A stretch of DNA of 64,000 bases. Source: Lepas anatifera. Lineage: Eukaryota; Arthropoda; Thecostraca; Lepadidae. Made by a program: the position numbers and the translations under genes. Shown here piece after piece: positions 1 through 11,372 of the stretch. Each line of letters starts with the position of its first letter. Position 1 is the stretch's first letter. The notes beneath the pieces are model-generated. The model saw nothing but the letters and a program-made list of their open reading frames with translations. It was not told where the DNA came from and did no database searches. The stretch covers positions 287,209 to 351,208 of the forward strand of contig JAOTON010002094.1 in assembly GCA_034440635.1 (NCBI GenBank). Direction: 5' to 3'.

Positions 1-1190
1 GATCCACACTAGCGAGATCAAATAGGAGACATTCGTCTAGCAAGTGACTTACCTTAGGGGGGCGCAATACACCTACTTTCCCCTACCACATACATTTCAC
101 ATACATTTTGAGACCATGCCAATTGTCGATAAGCATAAGAAAAATTGCGTGGCTTACCCAGCCCTGAGACCACTTTAAAACAAAGGAAAGATGTATAGTC
201 TACCACCTGCCCTGCAAGTTTCAGCTGCGTCACGCTGCGGCAGTGGTGGTGGCGACATATTATATAAGGGCATATGCGCGCGCTGTCGGTCGGGGGCGGC
301 GGCCGTCGGCGAGATATGCCTGGAGGCTTGGAGGGAGGTTGGCCGGGGCACAGCGAAAGTACAGTGAATTGGTTACAATGAGTTACAATGGCACTTGTTG
401 CTGACATTGCTTGTCGACTGGAATTTTTGACCTATTGTCGTTGAAGTCTTCACTCAATAAATTTTGAAAAAAGTGCAATGGTTACAGGATGGGGAAACCA
501 AACTTTTAATTGATGCGTTAGTACACTAGTATGCCCAGTAACCATTCGTAGAATCGCAGCTAGTATCTGCACAAGCCATTGTCCCACCCCCACGATGGGG
601 TGAGAACCGAGATACACAAATTTACCCTTCCTCGTTTGCAAAGGTCACTTCAAATAACATCAGGGAATAGAGTCTCACAGCACGCACACGCACTTGTTGC
701 ATGTTCTTTTTATCGTCAGTTGAGTTTCGAACATGTAGAAACGCGGATAAACTTGCTTATAGCTGATGCGGCATTTGGACTTGGGAATTTCATAGAAAAA
801 GTGAACCAGCAGCTCATTGATCTTGACCAAGTAACTAAATATACACTAAATATAGAGTAGTCACTAAATATATAGTCACTAAATATACAGTGACATAAAA
901 CGTGACGCAGGTTCATTGGAAAAATAGTTCCTTGCGATCGACGATTCCGTGAAAAATTCGGTCCGGTCATGGACCAAGTCAAGGTTTTGTATATATCCTG
1001 TAGGAATTTGATACCATTGTGCTGGTGTATGAACAAACATATCACCGTTGAAGGTGATCAATTTCCTCTTCATGGTTACATGCAGTGGTGCACCTATGGG
1101 GAGGGGGGTGTGCGTGCGGGGGTGGTTATATATAATATAGCCGGAACTATAGCAGCCTTTGGGCGGGAAATAAGGGTTTGACCTAGACAA
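1..1190. other. Intergenic, no gene recognised
   Basis: I see no coding region with family resemblance here. A short degenerate tandem based on TCACTAAATATA lies at about 833-893. A G+C-rich patch at about 270-340 sits in otherwise mixed-composition DNA. The segment just before 1190 begins to resemble the TTAA-type transposon described next, but its left boundary cannot be fixed. Confidence 0.5.
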
Positions 1191-1490
1191 TGAACTTTGA
1201 CTTTGACCCTATTCCTGAGAAGCCTTAACTATAAAGTCATAGCACAACATACGGCATACAGGCGAACTGGTGCGACCGCCCGAGTACGACGGTCTCGAAA
1301 TATAGGTCTAAATTTGAAGGCCTACAAGCAAAAACAAATTGTTGACCGATTTTCAAAATTTCTTCATAAGTCGGCGTGCTCATAAATTCTCTCAAACGTG
1401 GCCAAGCAACGTTTTCCGGCGGCGAACAGTTCTTCTGGTTACTTTGGAAAAATAGGTGGGGGAACTTTATGGACCCCTCCACTGCGTGCG
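1191..1490 (+). mobile_element. Right part of a TTAA-type non-autonomous DNA transposon
   Basis: This stretch is similar by eye to 38700-38990 and 19500-19760. All share an ACTGGTGCGACCG-like segment, a 'GGTCT..TTTGAAGGCCTA' segment, a block with 'AATTTTCAAAATT', and a 3' end of CCCCTCCA plus TGCG-rich sequence followed by TTAA (here at 1491-1494). It opens with direct-repeat nuclear-receptor-like half-sites around 1191-1208. No matching left terminus was found, so the copy is probably truncated. It encodes nothing. Confidence 0.5.
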
Positions 1491-1800
1491 TTAAGCGATG
1501 GTTCAATAACGTCGTCAATTTCAAGCATATCGCGCGTATACACATAGGATGAATGGAAATTAACTAGAATATGCATGTAAAGCCCCCTTATTATCATATA
1601 TACATATAGGTATTTTTTGCTGACCCAGGGTCAAATATTTGACAGTCATGCCTGCTGTGGTCAGGTCTTGACAATTATATGTTGTCCAAAATCTGCGGGA
1701 AAAGAGCTTTCGGTTGATACAAAAATTATTGATCCAGGATTCATATTTCCTGAGTTATTGAATTATGTCCCCACTTGCGGCTCCATTAGAACATTGTGCG

Positions 1801-1902
1801 GCGGCACAGGAGGAGACAGTTCGGCCTGCAAGTGCCGTGCTCCGTGCTTTCCTCGGCAGCTGCTGCCCCGGCGGCACGGGAGGAGACAGTTCGGCCTGCA
1901 GG
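1801..1902. repeat. Short direct duplication
   Basis: A 32-bp G+C-rich block starting GCGGCAC and containing GGAGGAGACAGTTCGGCCTG occurs at 1801-1832 and again at 1871-1902, 70 bp apart, with about two mismatches. No gene was recognised around it. Confidence 0.6.
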
Positions 1903-2267
1903 CGCCGCCCGCACACCCACACAGGAGCAGGGGGATGAGTTAGCGCAACCCGGCTCTCCCGGGGATACTCTCCCAACGCATGCCTCCTGAACAAAGCGCA
2001 CTGCACACGAATGACGGTGCAGCATTGAAACATAACTGTCATGCACTGAATATTTTACCTTGGTCAGTGTGGCGTGGTGTGTAGCGTGGCGCACACAGCG
2101 CCTAATATTTGTAGTGTAGCGACTGAAGGATGGTATGGCCTGGCTTTGGTCGCCTCTACAGGGGGCAAAGAAAGACACTGACACCAAATCAAACAAGTAC
2201 ACGCAACGAGACGGCGCATGCATGTATGGTAAAATATAAGGGGTTGAATTTTGATTACGCCAGGGAG

Positions 2268-2475
2268 AGTCGGTCTCAAGATCCACCGAAAGTAGATTTC
2301 AGGGGGGCCCGAGAGTGGGTCTCAGGGGCCCTGAGCTAGTCCCAGGGGCCCCAGAGAGTGGGTCTCAGGGCCCCGCAAGTCTATTTCAGGGGGTCTCCTG
2401 AGAGTCAGTCTCAGAGAAACCCAAGAGTCGGTTAAGGGGACCCCGGGAGTCGGTCTACGGGGAACCCCGTAGACC
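2268..2475. repeat. Degenerate minisatellite, GGGGCCCC/GAGTNGGTCTC type
   Basis: Several imperfect units of roughly 30 bp repeat the motif GGGGCCC-GAGAGTGGGTCTC. The same vocabulary reappears in the arrays at 59.1-59.8 kb and 62.6-63.9 kb. The three arrays are far apart and not coding. Confidence 0.55.
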
Positions 2476-3647
2476 GTATTTTTAAATCCTATTGCGGAGG
2501 CGCAGATTCTCGTATCCCTGGTGGGGGAAGCGGAGGGGGAGGGGCGGGAGGCTAATTTCAGGACGCACCATCGACCATTCAGGAGGGCGCCCAGAGTCCA
2601 TCGGGCAAAGTACGTCCCCATTTAACTCCCCCTGGATTCGCCTCTGGAAGCATCAGCCAGTGCCAAAATGTACTTATCTACGCGCATAATCAACTTTTGA
2701 CGATATTCTCAACATTTTGTATTCAACAGCCGTCGTTAAACAGAGGCTACGAATTTTGTCGTGCCTTTGTGCACTGGTCACCGCGCGGGCTGGGCTCTGA
2801 TGCCGATCAACGACCACGCCGAGGTGAACGTGCGTCCTGGAGCGGAGAAGGCCAGAGGATTCCAGAGGCCAGCAGGTGTCATTTGGTAGAGATAGCGTGC
2901 ATGGTGTTCGTGTGTTTGTGTGAGCAGGTTATAGACCACAGGTGCCGGTTCGGCGGCCTGCACTTGCACGCTTTCGACGTACATGCGCAACACACAAACA
3001 GGTATACAACAACAAACACACAAGTATAATCATTGACAAAAGGGTTGTTTAAGGAGACCGAGAACTCATTATGTTCCAACAATATCTGAACACCTCTAAT
3101 TTCGTTCCCAAGGCCAGTATCAGCGTAACCTTATCGGGCCAAGCGCGGCAGCGCTTCAGAGCCAGATTGGGAGTCTGAAATTAACCAAGTAGCCGCCGTG
3201 AAATTTTATGTTCTCTACAGTACAGTATGTACAGTCACTCTTCTCAGGAAGCACTCAGTGAAACAGAAAGCGCAAAAAGAGACGCTGGGATCGCGTCTCC
3301 ACCATCAGCTTTGTGTTTATAATCAAGTCAGGCTTCGTGCGATTAACATGATCCCTTCACTGTTCTGGGTTCCTTTCTAAGGTAGTCTGATAAGGTACAA
3401 TTTGTGTGGCAGCGCTTTGTTTACCCGAAACTATCTTCCCTGTGCAATGATTACCGACCGACCAACTTTCTCCCAATTATCGACCGTGCGACCGATTCGT
3501 GGCAGCCGGCAGTCCGGCGGGCGTTCGCCTGTCCCATCTCGCGGCGGAGTTGTTGCAGTCACGGCCGCCAGGGGCGGGGCCGTCGCCAGCGGAGCCTCAT
3601 TCGGCGGAGCCGTCTCCGGGCCAACAGTCGCCGTCTGCAGCCAGACC
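2476..3647. other. Upstream region of the phospholipase B-like gene
   Basis: I recognise no gene here. The PLBD reading frame is open upstream to an in-frame ATG at 3402. The extra 82 residues it would add are low-complexity and Gly/Ala/Arg-rich, and they precede a clear signal peptide, so I treat 3402-3647 as 5' untranslated. No confident promoter elements could be placed. Confidence 0.4.
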
Positions 3648-5318
3648 ATGCGGGTCAGCTGGCTTCCGCTGCTGGCGCTGGTGTCCTCGGCCGGCGCCGC
3701 TCTCGTCTTTGTCACCCACGACGCCGACACCGGCGCCTACAGCGTACACAACAGCGCTGTCGAGGGATGGATCGCGCGTGCCAACTTCACCGACCAGCAG
3801 GAGAGCACTGGGTGGGCGCGGCTGGAGGTGGAGGCACGCCCGGCCAGCGCAGCCGATGACGCTGTGGCCGCCTTCGCTGCCGGCCTGGCCGAAGCGCACC
3901 TCACCAGCCAGCTGATTGATGACTTCTACTACAACGGCCTAGCGCCGGAGTGCGACAAGGTCGGCGGAGCTGGGCGCTGTGCAGCCGTCAACAAATTCCT
4001 GACGCAGAACCTGGCGTGGACGCGCGAGAAGGTCAAATCGGAGGGCCAACGCGACTCGTTCTGGCGGCAGGTGGGGCTTGTTCTGGCTCAGATGGACGGT
4101 CTGCAACAGGGTATCAGTGAAAAATTGCCAGATGCCGACAATATGACGGCTCTCTGGCTCAATTCGATGCCCGAGGCCCTCGAGCTAATGACGGCGCTTC
4201 CTATCAAGAACGGAGACCAGGAAGCAGTGGGCGTGGAAGGTCGCGCGCAAGCAGGTGCTGGCACCAGTGACCACTGTTCCGTACTGGTGAAGATCACAGC
4301 CAACAGCAGCGACCTGCTGGTTGGACACGCCACCTGGGTTGAGTACAACCTCATGACGCGTATGTTGAAACACTACAAGCTGCCCTTTAGTGTAAGCGCG
4401 GAGGATGGGGCTGAGTTGGCTGCGGCAGAGTCCATCTCCTTCTCCGGATTTCCGGGTGGTATTTCATCCATGGACGATTTCGCCCTGACCTCGGCCGGTC
4501 TGGCTGTCACCGAAACCACACTGGACCAACTCAATGACGACCTGTGGGATTTCCTCTCATCTAGAAACAGTGTCTTCACCTGGATTCGCGCCTCAGTGGC
4601 AAACCGAATGTCCAAATCCGGGCAGGAGTGGCACAACAACTTCTCCAAACACAACAGCGGCACATACAACAACCAGTGGATGGTGGTGAATTACAACAAG
4701 TTCGTGGCCGGGGGCGAGGGTCCTGCGCCGGGACTGCTCTGGGTGACGGAGCAGATGCCGGGTTTGATAGTGGGCGACGACGTCAGCCAGGTCCTGGTGC
4801 ACGACGGCTACTGGGCCAGCTACAATCAGCCCTACTTCCCCATCATCGACGACATCAGTGGCGTCAAGCTCGCCCGCCAGACCAAGGGCAGTTTCTACAG
4901 CTACAACGACAATCCTCGTGCCAAAATCTTCCGCCGCGACCACGTGATGGCGACCAACGTGACGTCTGCGATGCGGCTGATGCGTTACAACAACTTCACG
5001 CTGGACCCTCTGTCGGCGTGCAACTGCAGCACCAACTACACCGCCGACAACGCCATCGCCTCCAGGCGCGACCTCAACGACCCCGACGGGCAGTATCCGC
5101 TGAAGCGGTTCGGCTTCATGGCCTACGGAGCTGTCGACGCCAAGGTGACGTCAGCCTCCATGGTGAGAAGCCTGCAGTTCTGGGCCGAGGCCGGGCCTTC
5201 GCACGATCAGCAGCCAGTCTTCCAGTGGAGTACATCTCCGTTCAAGGACACGGTTCGTCACAGAGGCCAACCCGATCGCTGGGATTTCTCTCCTATCCAG
5301 GTTCAGTGGTACTTCTAG
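3648..5318 (+). CDS. Phospholipase B-like protein, intact and intronless
   Basis: This encodes a 556-residue member of the phospholipase B-like family (PLBD1/PLBD2; Pfam Phospholip_B). Members are secreted or lysosomal N-terminal-nucleophile hydrolases that self-process. The start at 3648 is chosen because a signal peptide follows directly (about residues 1-18, ending SSAGAA). A conserved DHCSVLVKIT block puts the predicted nucleophile cysteine at residue 210. Other family blocks are YNNQWMVVNYNKF (about 340-352), CNCSTNYTADNAIASRRDL (about 458-475) and AYGAVDAKVTS (about 492-502). Eight N-glycosylation sequons fit a luminal or secreted protein. The length matches the family (about 550-590). 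The gene is one uninterrupted exon in a window where the other host genes are split. It could be a PLBD1 or PLBD2 orthologue, so I give no symbol. Confidence 0.93.
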   Translation: MRVSWLPLLALVSSAGAALVFVTHDADTGAYSVHNSAVEGWIARANFTDQQESTGWARLEVEARPASAADDAVAAFAAGLAEAHLTSQLIDDFYYNGLAPECDKVGGAGRCAAVNKFLTQNLAWTREKVKSEGQRDSFWRQVGLVLAQMDGLQQGISEKLPDADNMTALWLNSMPEALELMTALPIKNGDQEAVGVEGRAQAGAGTSDHCSVLVKITANSSDLLVGHATWVEYNLMTRMLKHYKLPFSVSAEDGAELAAAESISFSGFPGGISSMDDFALTSAGLAVTETTLDQLNDDLWDFLSSRNSVFTWIRASVANRMSKSGQEWHNNFSKHNSGTYNNQWMVVNYNKFVAGGEGPAPGLLWVTEQMPGLIVGDDVSQVLVHDGYWASYNQPYFPIIDDISGVKLARQTKGSFYSYNDNPRAKIFRRDHVMATNVTSAMRLMRYNNFTLDPLSACNCSTNYTADNAIASRRDLNDPDGQYPLKRFGFMAYGAVDAKVTSASMVRSLQFWAEAGPSHDQQPVFQWSTSPFKDTVRHRGQPDRWDFSPIQVQWYF

Positions 5319-6788
5319 GAAAAACAGAGGAACCCTGCGTAGCGCCAAAATCCATCGTTACTTGTAAACAGTCGCTTGACTAGAGGCCACTTCCAAGCTC
5401 TAGTTAGGCGACGCTTTGGGAAAATGTCTACTCTTTGCTGAAAAAGACGAGAAGGGATCTGGATGCGTCCCGACAATCTTCTTACTTACGTCCACGTGCA
5501 TTTAAATCTCCAATTTGTCTTTGATGCCAGAATATCGTGATATCACGATCCCGATATCCGGCAAATAATAGTTTTGTGTCGAGTTCCGTAAAATAACCGA
5601 CAGATGCAAGATTTTTCTGGTAGTTCTAGGTTTAATCCAGTCCAGGACAGCCGCCCGTGCTGGGTGGAATTTTTGCCCGGCTCCACACCAGCAATCCAAT
5701 TTTTAAGCTCATTACAATGACGTGGCCCCTGTATGGCTGCACTTCTGGGAAATGTAATCGTGAGCGGTTACGGTCTTCCCGAAATTCCGGGATCTCACTG
5801 TCAAAGTAATCCCCATCTCTTCAGAGTCTAACGGCAATGTGCGCCCACTGCACTCTGGCTGGGCCCAGCGTGCAGCCACCTGTCTCTGCGCCGGCCGTCC
5901 TTTATAGTATTGCTACCCTGCATTATGTCGTTAGAGCGTGATTTATTGTTTGTTTGCCGTTGTGTTTGTGCGTGATCGTTGAGGAAGAACAACACAAGAA
6001 TAAATAATACACACATTCGTAGCGTCTTGATCCAAGTCACGGATATAGACATAAACATATTGGCGGGGGGGCAGAAAAGCCAAAAAAACATCAGGTGATC
6101 CATACTTTAAGAAAATGGATGGGTTTCGAGGTGAATGGTGGTCACCCATTTCACCACTATCCATCCACCGCCGACTGAACTGGTGTAAGCGTGAGGAGCT
6201 AACGGCCCGTCTGGCGTTGGCTCCCCGTTTCCGTGTGTCGGTTGCCGTCCGAAGCCGGCCGCGACTGGCGACTCTAGGTGGAGTTCACTGCACCGCGCTC
6301 CGTTGTGTTCCCGCGCTGCCGTTCCAGGTCGGCGTGGCCCCGGGCGGTCACACAAAAACGCGTCTGGGCGTTACTGAGCGGCGCCGGCCCTGATGGAGAC
6401 GGCCGACAGCGCCGAGGCCTGGAAACGGGTGGCCAGCGGCGGCGCGGCTCCGAGATCGGCGGCTGGCGCGGCAGCAGCCCCAGGCGAGCCGCCAGCCAAC
6501 CTTCAACACACAGGCCACAGGAAACCACGCACTCTGAAACCTAACGCTTGTCGGATTTGGAATCTGTAGCACCTTTGGCTAACACTGCCAAACTGCATTA
6601 CATTTTCCCCAAATTGGCAAAGCGGAACATTTAAGAAGAAACTAGGAAGGTATCACCTGGTTGCGACGCCTGTGAGAGGGGCCTTCCTTTTAACGCTGAA
6701 CCCACCGAAAAATAAGACATAACGTATGAAATCATAAGTGAAAAAACAAACTGCGTTGCGTTGGTGGCATTGTTGCATGTGTGATACG
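5319..6788. other. Downstream spacer, no gene recognised
   Basis: Nothing with family resemblance was seen. A perfect 16-bp palindrome, ATCGTGATATCACGAT, lies at 5534-5549. The first AATAAA after the phospholipase stop codon is at about 6000. A G+C-rich patch at about 6180-6500 has open frames on both strands but no recognisable protein. Confidence 0.45.
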
Positions 6789-7680
6789 ACGTTGGATACA
6801 TCGGAGCGCCGCAGGTAACGATAGATATGTCGGTCTCACCGTTACGTTGGATACATCGGAGCACCGCGGGTAACGATAGTTATGCCGGTCTCACCATTAA
6901 CGTTGGATACATCGGAGCACTGCGGGTAACGATAGATATGCCGGTCTCACCGTTAACGTTGGATACATCGGAGCACCGCGGGTAACGATAGATATGCCGG
7001 TCTCACCGTTAACGTTGGATACATCGGAGCACCGCGGGTAACGATAGTTATGCCGGTCTCACCGTTAACGTTGGATACATCAGAGCACCGCGGGTAACAA
7101 TAGATATGCCGGTCTCACCGTTAACGTTGGATACATCGGAGCACCGCGGGTAACGATAGAAATGCCGGTCTCACCGTTAACGTTGGATACATCGGAGCAA
7201 CACGGGTAACAATAGATATGCCGGTCTCACCGTTAACGTTGGATACATCGGAGCACCGCGGGTAACGATAGATATGCCGGTCTCACCGTTAGCGTTGGAT
7301 ACATCAGAGCACCGCGGGTAACGATAGATATGCCGGTCTCACCGTTAGCGTTGGATACATCAGAGCACCGCGGGTAACGATAGATATGCCGGCCTCACCG
7401 TTAACGTTGGATACATCGGAGCACCGCGGGTAACGATAGATATGCCGGTCTCACCGTTAACGTTGGATACATCGGAGCACCGCGGGTAACGATAGATATG
7501 CCGGTCTCACCGTTAACGTTGGATACATCGGAGCACCGCAGGTAACAATAGATATGCCGGTCTCACCGTTAACGTTGGATACATCGGAGCACCGCAGGTA
7601 ACGATAGATATGACGGTCTCACCGTTAACGTTCGATTCATCGGAGCGCCGAAAGTAACGATAGATATGCCGGTCATACCG
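6789..7680. repeat. 56-bp satellite, about 16 copies
   Basis: Unit starts at 6789, 6844, 6900, 6956 and onward show a 56-bp period (one interval is 55). Each unit begins ACGTTGGATACATCGGAGCA, contains GGTAACGATAGATATGCCGG and ends TCACCGTTA. Copies differ by scattered substitutions. The last unit is the most divergent. No open frame runs through it. Confidence 0.93.
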
Positions 7681-7972
7681 TGAATGTATATGAACGGGAC
7701 AAACTAAACACAGTTAAAACGGGAGCAAAACCAATAACATAGAAGCGGCCTCACAGTGGGCGAACACCGCCCAGGGGAGCAGCGCCCCTTCCTCAACACA
7801 GTCACGGACGATCTATTCACCACGCCGCCCCCGGCGGAACGCGCGACGCCTCGGTCAGTTTTGGTTGCGACGCGGGTGTCCCGTCAGTCGCCGGCGCCGA
7901 TGAGCATGAGGAGAAATGATTGATGAAAATGAAGCAGCATCACCGACGAACGCGAGACCAAACACTGCACCC
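7681..7972. other. Spacer between two tandem arrays
   Basis: This is non-repetitive, increasingly G+C-rich DNA between the 56-bp and 17-bp arrays. No recognised gene lies in it. It would be the 5' flank of the candidate signal-peptide ORF at 7973. Confidence 0.4.
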
Positions 7973-8632
7973 ATGAGGATTTACTTGCTGCTGGTGTACT
8001 TGGTGACGGCCTTGGTGCCCTCAGACAGCGAGGTAGTTTCCAACAGTGGAGAGTCAGCGTTTGGGAGCGGTGGAAACATCCATCAGTGGACACCATCGGC
8101 ACCGGTGCGGCGCTCTCCGGCGACCTACATGAGAGCAGGCGCCGGGGTGGTGCCGTCTGGTGCCCGCTGCCGGCGTTACACGGTCGACGGTCGGGCCGCC
8201 GCTCCGCCGTTATACACGGTCCACAGTCGGCCCGCCGCCCTCGATTCCGGTGACCGGTCACAGCCGGCGGCAAGGCCCGGTGAAGGTACTGTCACAGCAA
8301 AGGTACTGTCACGGCAAAGGTACTGTCACAGCAAAGGTACTGTCACAGCAAAGGTACTGTCACAGCAAAGGTACTGTCACAGCAAACGTACTGCCACAGC
8401 AAAGGTACTGTCACAGCAAAGGCACTGTCACAGCAAAGGTACTGTCACAGCAAAGGTACTGTCAAGGCAAAGGTACTCTCACAGCAAAGGTACTGTCAAA
8501 GCAAAGGTACTGTCACGGCAAAGGTACTGTCAAAGCAAAGGTACTGTCAAAGCAAAGGTACCATCAAAACAAAGGTACTGTCAAAGCAAAGGTCCCGTCA
8601 CGGCAAAGGTTATGTCAAAGCAAAGGTACTGA
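7973..8632 (+). CDS. Candidate secreted-protein ORF entering the 17-bp array (uncertain)
   Basis: An ATG at 7973 begins a strong signal-peptide-like sequence: Met-Arg, then a hydrophobic core of about 12 residues (IYLLLVYLVTAL), then PSDSE. About 85 unremarkable residues follow. The frame then enters the 17-bp minisatellite and becomes a 17-residue repeat (KGTVTAKVLSQQRYCHS) until a stop at 8632. An in-frame ATG upstream at 7916 also exists. The leader looks real but nothing else does: no domain, no homologue I recognise, and the repeat part is open in every sense frame by arithmetic. It may be the first exon of a gene whose intron holds the array, or chance. Confidence 0.22.
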   Translation: MRIYLLLVYLVTALVPSDSEVVSNSGESAFGSGGNIHQWTPSAPVRRSPATYMRAGAGVVPSGARCRRYTVDGRAAAPPLYTVHSRPAALDSGDRSQPAARPGEGTVTAKVLSRQRYCHSKGTVTAKVLSQQRYCHSKRTATAKVLSQQRHCHSKGTVTAKVLSRQRYSHSKGTVKAKVLSRQRYCQSKGTVKAKVPSKQRYCQSKGPVTAKVMSKQRY

Positions 8633-10500
8633 CACGGCAAAGGTACTGTCAAAGCAAGGGTACTGTCACAGCAAAGGTACTGTCAAAGCAAAAGTACTGT
8701 CAAAGCAAAGGTACTGTCAAAGCAAAGGTACTGTCAAAGCAAAGGTACTGTCACAGCAAAGGTGCTGTCAAAGCAAAGGTACTGACATAGCAAAGGCACC
8801 GTCACGGCAAAGGTACTGTCAAAGCAAAGGTACTGTCAAAGCAAAGGTACCATCAAAACAAAGGTACTGTCAAAGCAAAGGTCCCGTCACGGCAAAGGTA
8901 CTGTCAAAGCAAAGGTACTGTCACAGTAAAGGTGCTGTCAAATCAAAGGTACTGTCACGGCAAAGGTACTGTCAAAGCAAAGGTACTGTCACAGCAAAGG
9001 TACTGTCAAAGGAAAGGTACTGTCACGGCAAAGATATTGTCAAAGGAAAGGTACCGTCACGGCAAAGGTACTGTCAAAGCAAAGGTACTTTCAAAGCAAA
9101 GGTACTGTTAAAGCAAAGGTACTGTCACAGCAAAGGTACTGTCAATGCAAAGGTACTGTCAAAGGAAAGGTACTGTCAAAGCAAAGGTATTGTCAAAGCA
9201 AAGATACTGTCAAAGCAAAGGTACCGTCACGGCAAAGGTACTGTCAAAGCAAAGGTACTGTCACGGCGAAGTTACTGTCACAGCAAAGGTACAGTCACAG
9301 CAAAGGTATTGTCAAAGCAAAGGTACTGTCACGGCAAAGGTATCGTAACGGAAAAGGTACTGTCAAAGCAAATGTACTGTCAAAGCAAAGGTACTGTCAC
9401 TGCAAAGGTACTGTTAAATCAAAGGTACTGTCAAAGCAAAGGTACCGTCACGGCAAAGGTACTGTCAAAGCAAAGGTACTGTCAAAGCAGAGGTACCGTC
9501 ACGGCAAAGGTACTGTCAAAGGAAAGGTACTGCCACGGCAAAGATACTGTCAAAGGAAAGGTACCGTCACGGCAGAGGTACTGTCAAAGCAAAGGTACTG
9601 TCAAAGCAAAGGTACTGTCAAAGCAAAGGTACTGTCAAAGCAAAGGTACTGTCAAAGCAAAGGTACTGTCGAAGCAAAGGTACTGTCAAAGCAAAGGTAC
9701 TGTCACAGCAAAGGTACTGTCAAACTAAAGGTACTGTCAACGCAAAGGTACGGTCAAAGGAAAGGCACCGTCACGGCAAAGGTACTGTCAAAGCAAAGAT
9801 ACTGTCAAAACAAAGGTACTGTCACAGTCAAGATACTGCCAAAGCAAAGGTACTGTCAAAGCAAACGTACTGTTAAAGCAAAGGAACTGTCAAAGCAAAG
9901 GTATTGTCAAAGCAAAGGTACTGTCACAGCAAAGGTACTGTCAAAGCAAATGTACCGTCGCGACAAAGGTATTGTCAAAGCAAAGGTACTGTCACGGCAA
10001 AGGTACCGTCACAGCAAAGGTACATTCACAGCAAAGGTACTGTCACGGCAAAGGTACTGTCAGAGCAAAGGTACTGCCACAGCAAAGGTACTGTCACAGC
10101 AAATATACCGTCACGGCGAAGGTACCGTCACAGCAAAGGTACAGTCACAACAAAAGTACTGTCACAGCAAAGGTACCATCACGACGAGGGTACTATCACG
10201 GTGAACGTACTGTCACGGCGCAGGAACCGTCATGGTGAAGGTTCTGTCACAGCGCAGGTACCGTAATGGTGAAGGTTCTGTCACGGCGCAGGTACTGTCA
10301 TGGTGAAGGTTCTGTCACGACGAAGGTACTATCACGGTGAACGTACTGTCACGGCGCAGGTACCGTCATGGTGAAGGTTCTGTCACGGCGCAGGTACCGT
10401 CATGGTGAAGGTTCTGTTACAGCGTATGTACTGTCACGGTGAAGGTTCTGTCACCGCGCAGGCACTGTCACGGCGAATGTGACGCCACGGTGCAGGTACT
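8285..10500. repeat. 17-bp minisatellite, about 130 copies
   Basis: The unit is GGTACTGTCACAGCAAA with common variants (AAAGC or ACGGC for ACAGC). Because 17 is not a multiple of 3, the three sense frames read the same 51-nt cycle in different registers. That cycle has no stop, so long overlapping frames (for example 8160-9728, 522 codons) appear without selection. From about 10190 the array degenerates into a 34-bp higher-order form with GTGAAGGTTCTGTCACGGCG. Confidence 0.95.
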
Positions 10501-10599
10501 GTGACGGCGCCGCGCCGGCAGCGACAGCCCAGGTTCCGTGACAGCAACAGTGCCGTCCCGGTGTCCGCACTTGCAAAATCAGCAAAGAATAGGCACGCG

Positions 10600-10920
10600 C
10601 CAAGTCTGCTAACACTCTCATACAAATATTTGGCTCATTAGCAAGCATGTTACATTTTAAATCACCAGTAACTGCCATCTTTGCACTGGGGTTATTAACC
10701 ATCATATGTTGCAGTTGAGCCTCCAGTTTTTTATTTGGGCCACTCCCAACATGCACACTTGCCCAACTACAGGGAGCATTAGCGTGGGTGTTTAAGGATC
10801 CTCTCCACCGGGTCAGGTCGGACACGGAAGGCGGTTTCCCGCCGCGGGGATTGAACCCAAGTTAATCCATGCCATCCGATCTGAAGACGGGTAACGAAAC
10901 CACTAGGCCACCCGGCCTTT
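10600..10920 (-). mobile_element. tRNA-derived SINE
   Basis: Read on the minus strand from about 10915, the sequence has an A-box-like TGGCCTAGTGG and, about 45 bases later, a B-box-like GGTTCAATCCC. Together they form a pol III split promoter in a tRNA-like head. The acceptor stem pairs poorly and the anticodon arm is irregular, so it is a SINE head and not a functional tRNA. A body without coding potential follows down to about 10600. The 3' end is uncertain. Confidence 0.6.
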
Positions 10921-11252
10921 TGCACATAAGTGTGCACAAAATCCGCAACGTAAGATGGGACTACTTTGAAATCGTGGGTAACTTCCAACAGTGTTAGAGA
11001 TTTATTAAAATGTTATTTAATTTAGGAATGGTTCCGTCGAAAGTGTTATAGAATTGTCAAGGAAAAATAAAATATGCATAAGCGGAGTGGATTCACTTGA
11101 TATTTACGAGAATGCTTTAAAACCTCACGGGTTTCTTACGCTGCTGAAGTTTTTTGGCGCGGCGCACGGCGGAAAATCTATAATGATCTGAAAGCTCACT
11201 GCGTAAGAATTCGTGCCCCACCCAAGTACTATTTTCCCCTGACTGGTCGAGC

Positions 11253-11372
11253 AGTTGAGTCGACTCTGACTCAACCCAAACCTGGCAGTGAGTCAGCTCA
11301 ACTCGACTCGACGAAAACTTGAGTCGACTCTGAGTCGACTCTGACTGTAAATCGTGACTCAACAAGTCTGGC
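11253..11372. repeat. AGTCGACTC-rich imperfect repeat
   Basis: GAGTCGACTC-type decamers and their reverse complements recur in this 120-bp stretch, giving a locally palindromic low-order repeat. The rest of 10920-12036 contains no recognised gene. Confidence 0.55.

Noticed and set aside
3402..3647. N-terminal 82-residue extension of the phospholipase
   Set aside because: The ATG at 3648 starts a clear signal peptide. The upstream part is low-complexity and would bury it.
8160..9728. 522-codon ORF as a genuine gene
   Set aside because: The 17-bp unit is stop-free in every sense frame, so long ORFs are expected without selection. There is no independent start or domain for this frame.
10835..10920. 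Functional tRNA gene on the minus strand
   Set aside because: The A and B boxes are present, but the acceptor stem does not pair over seven bases and the anticodon stem is weak. It is better read as a SINE head.
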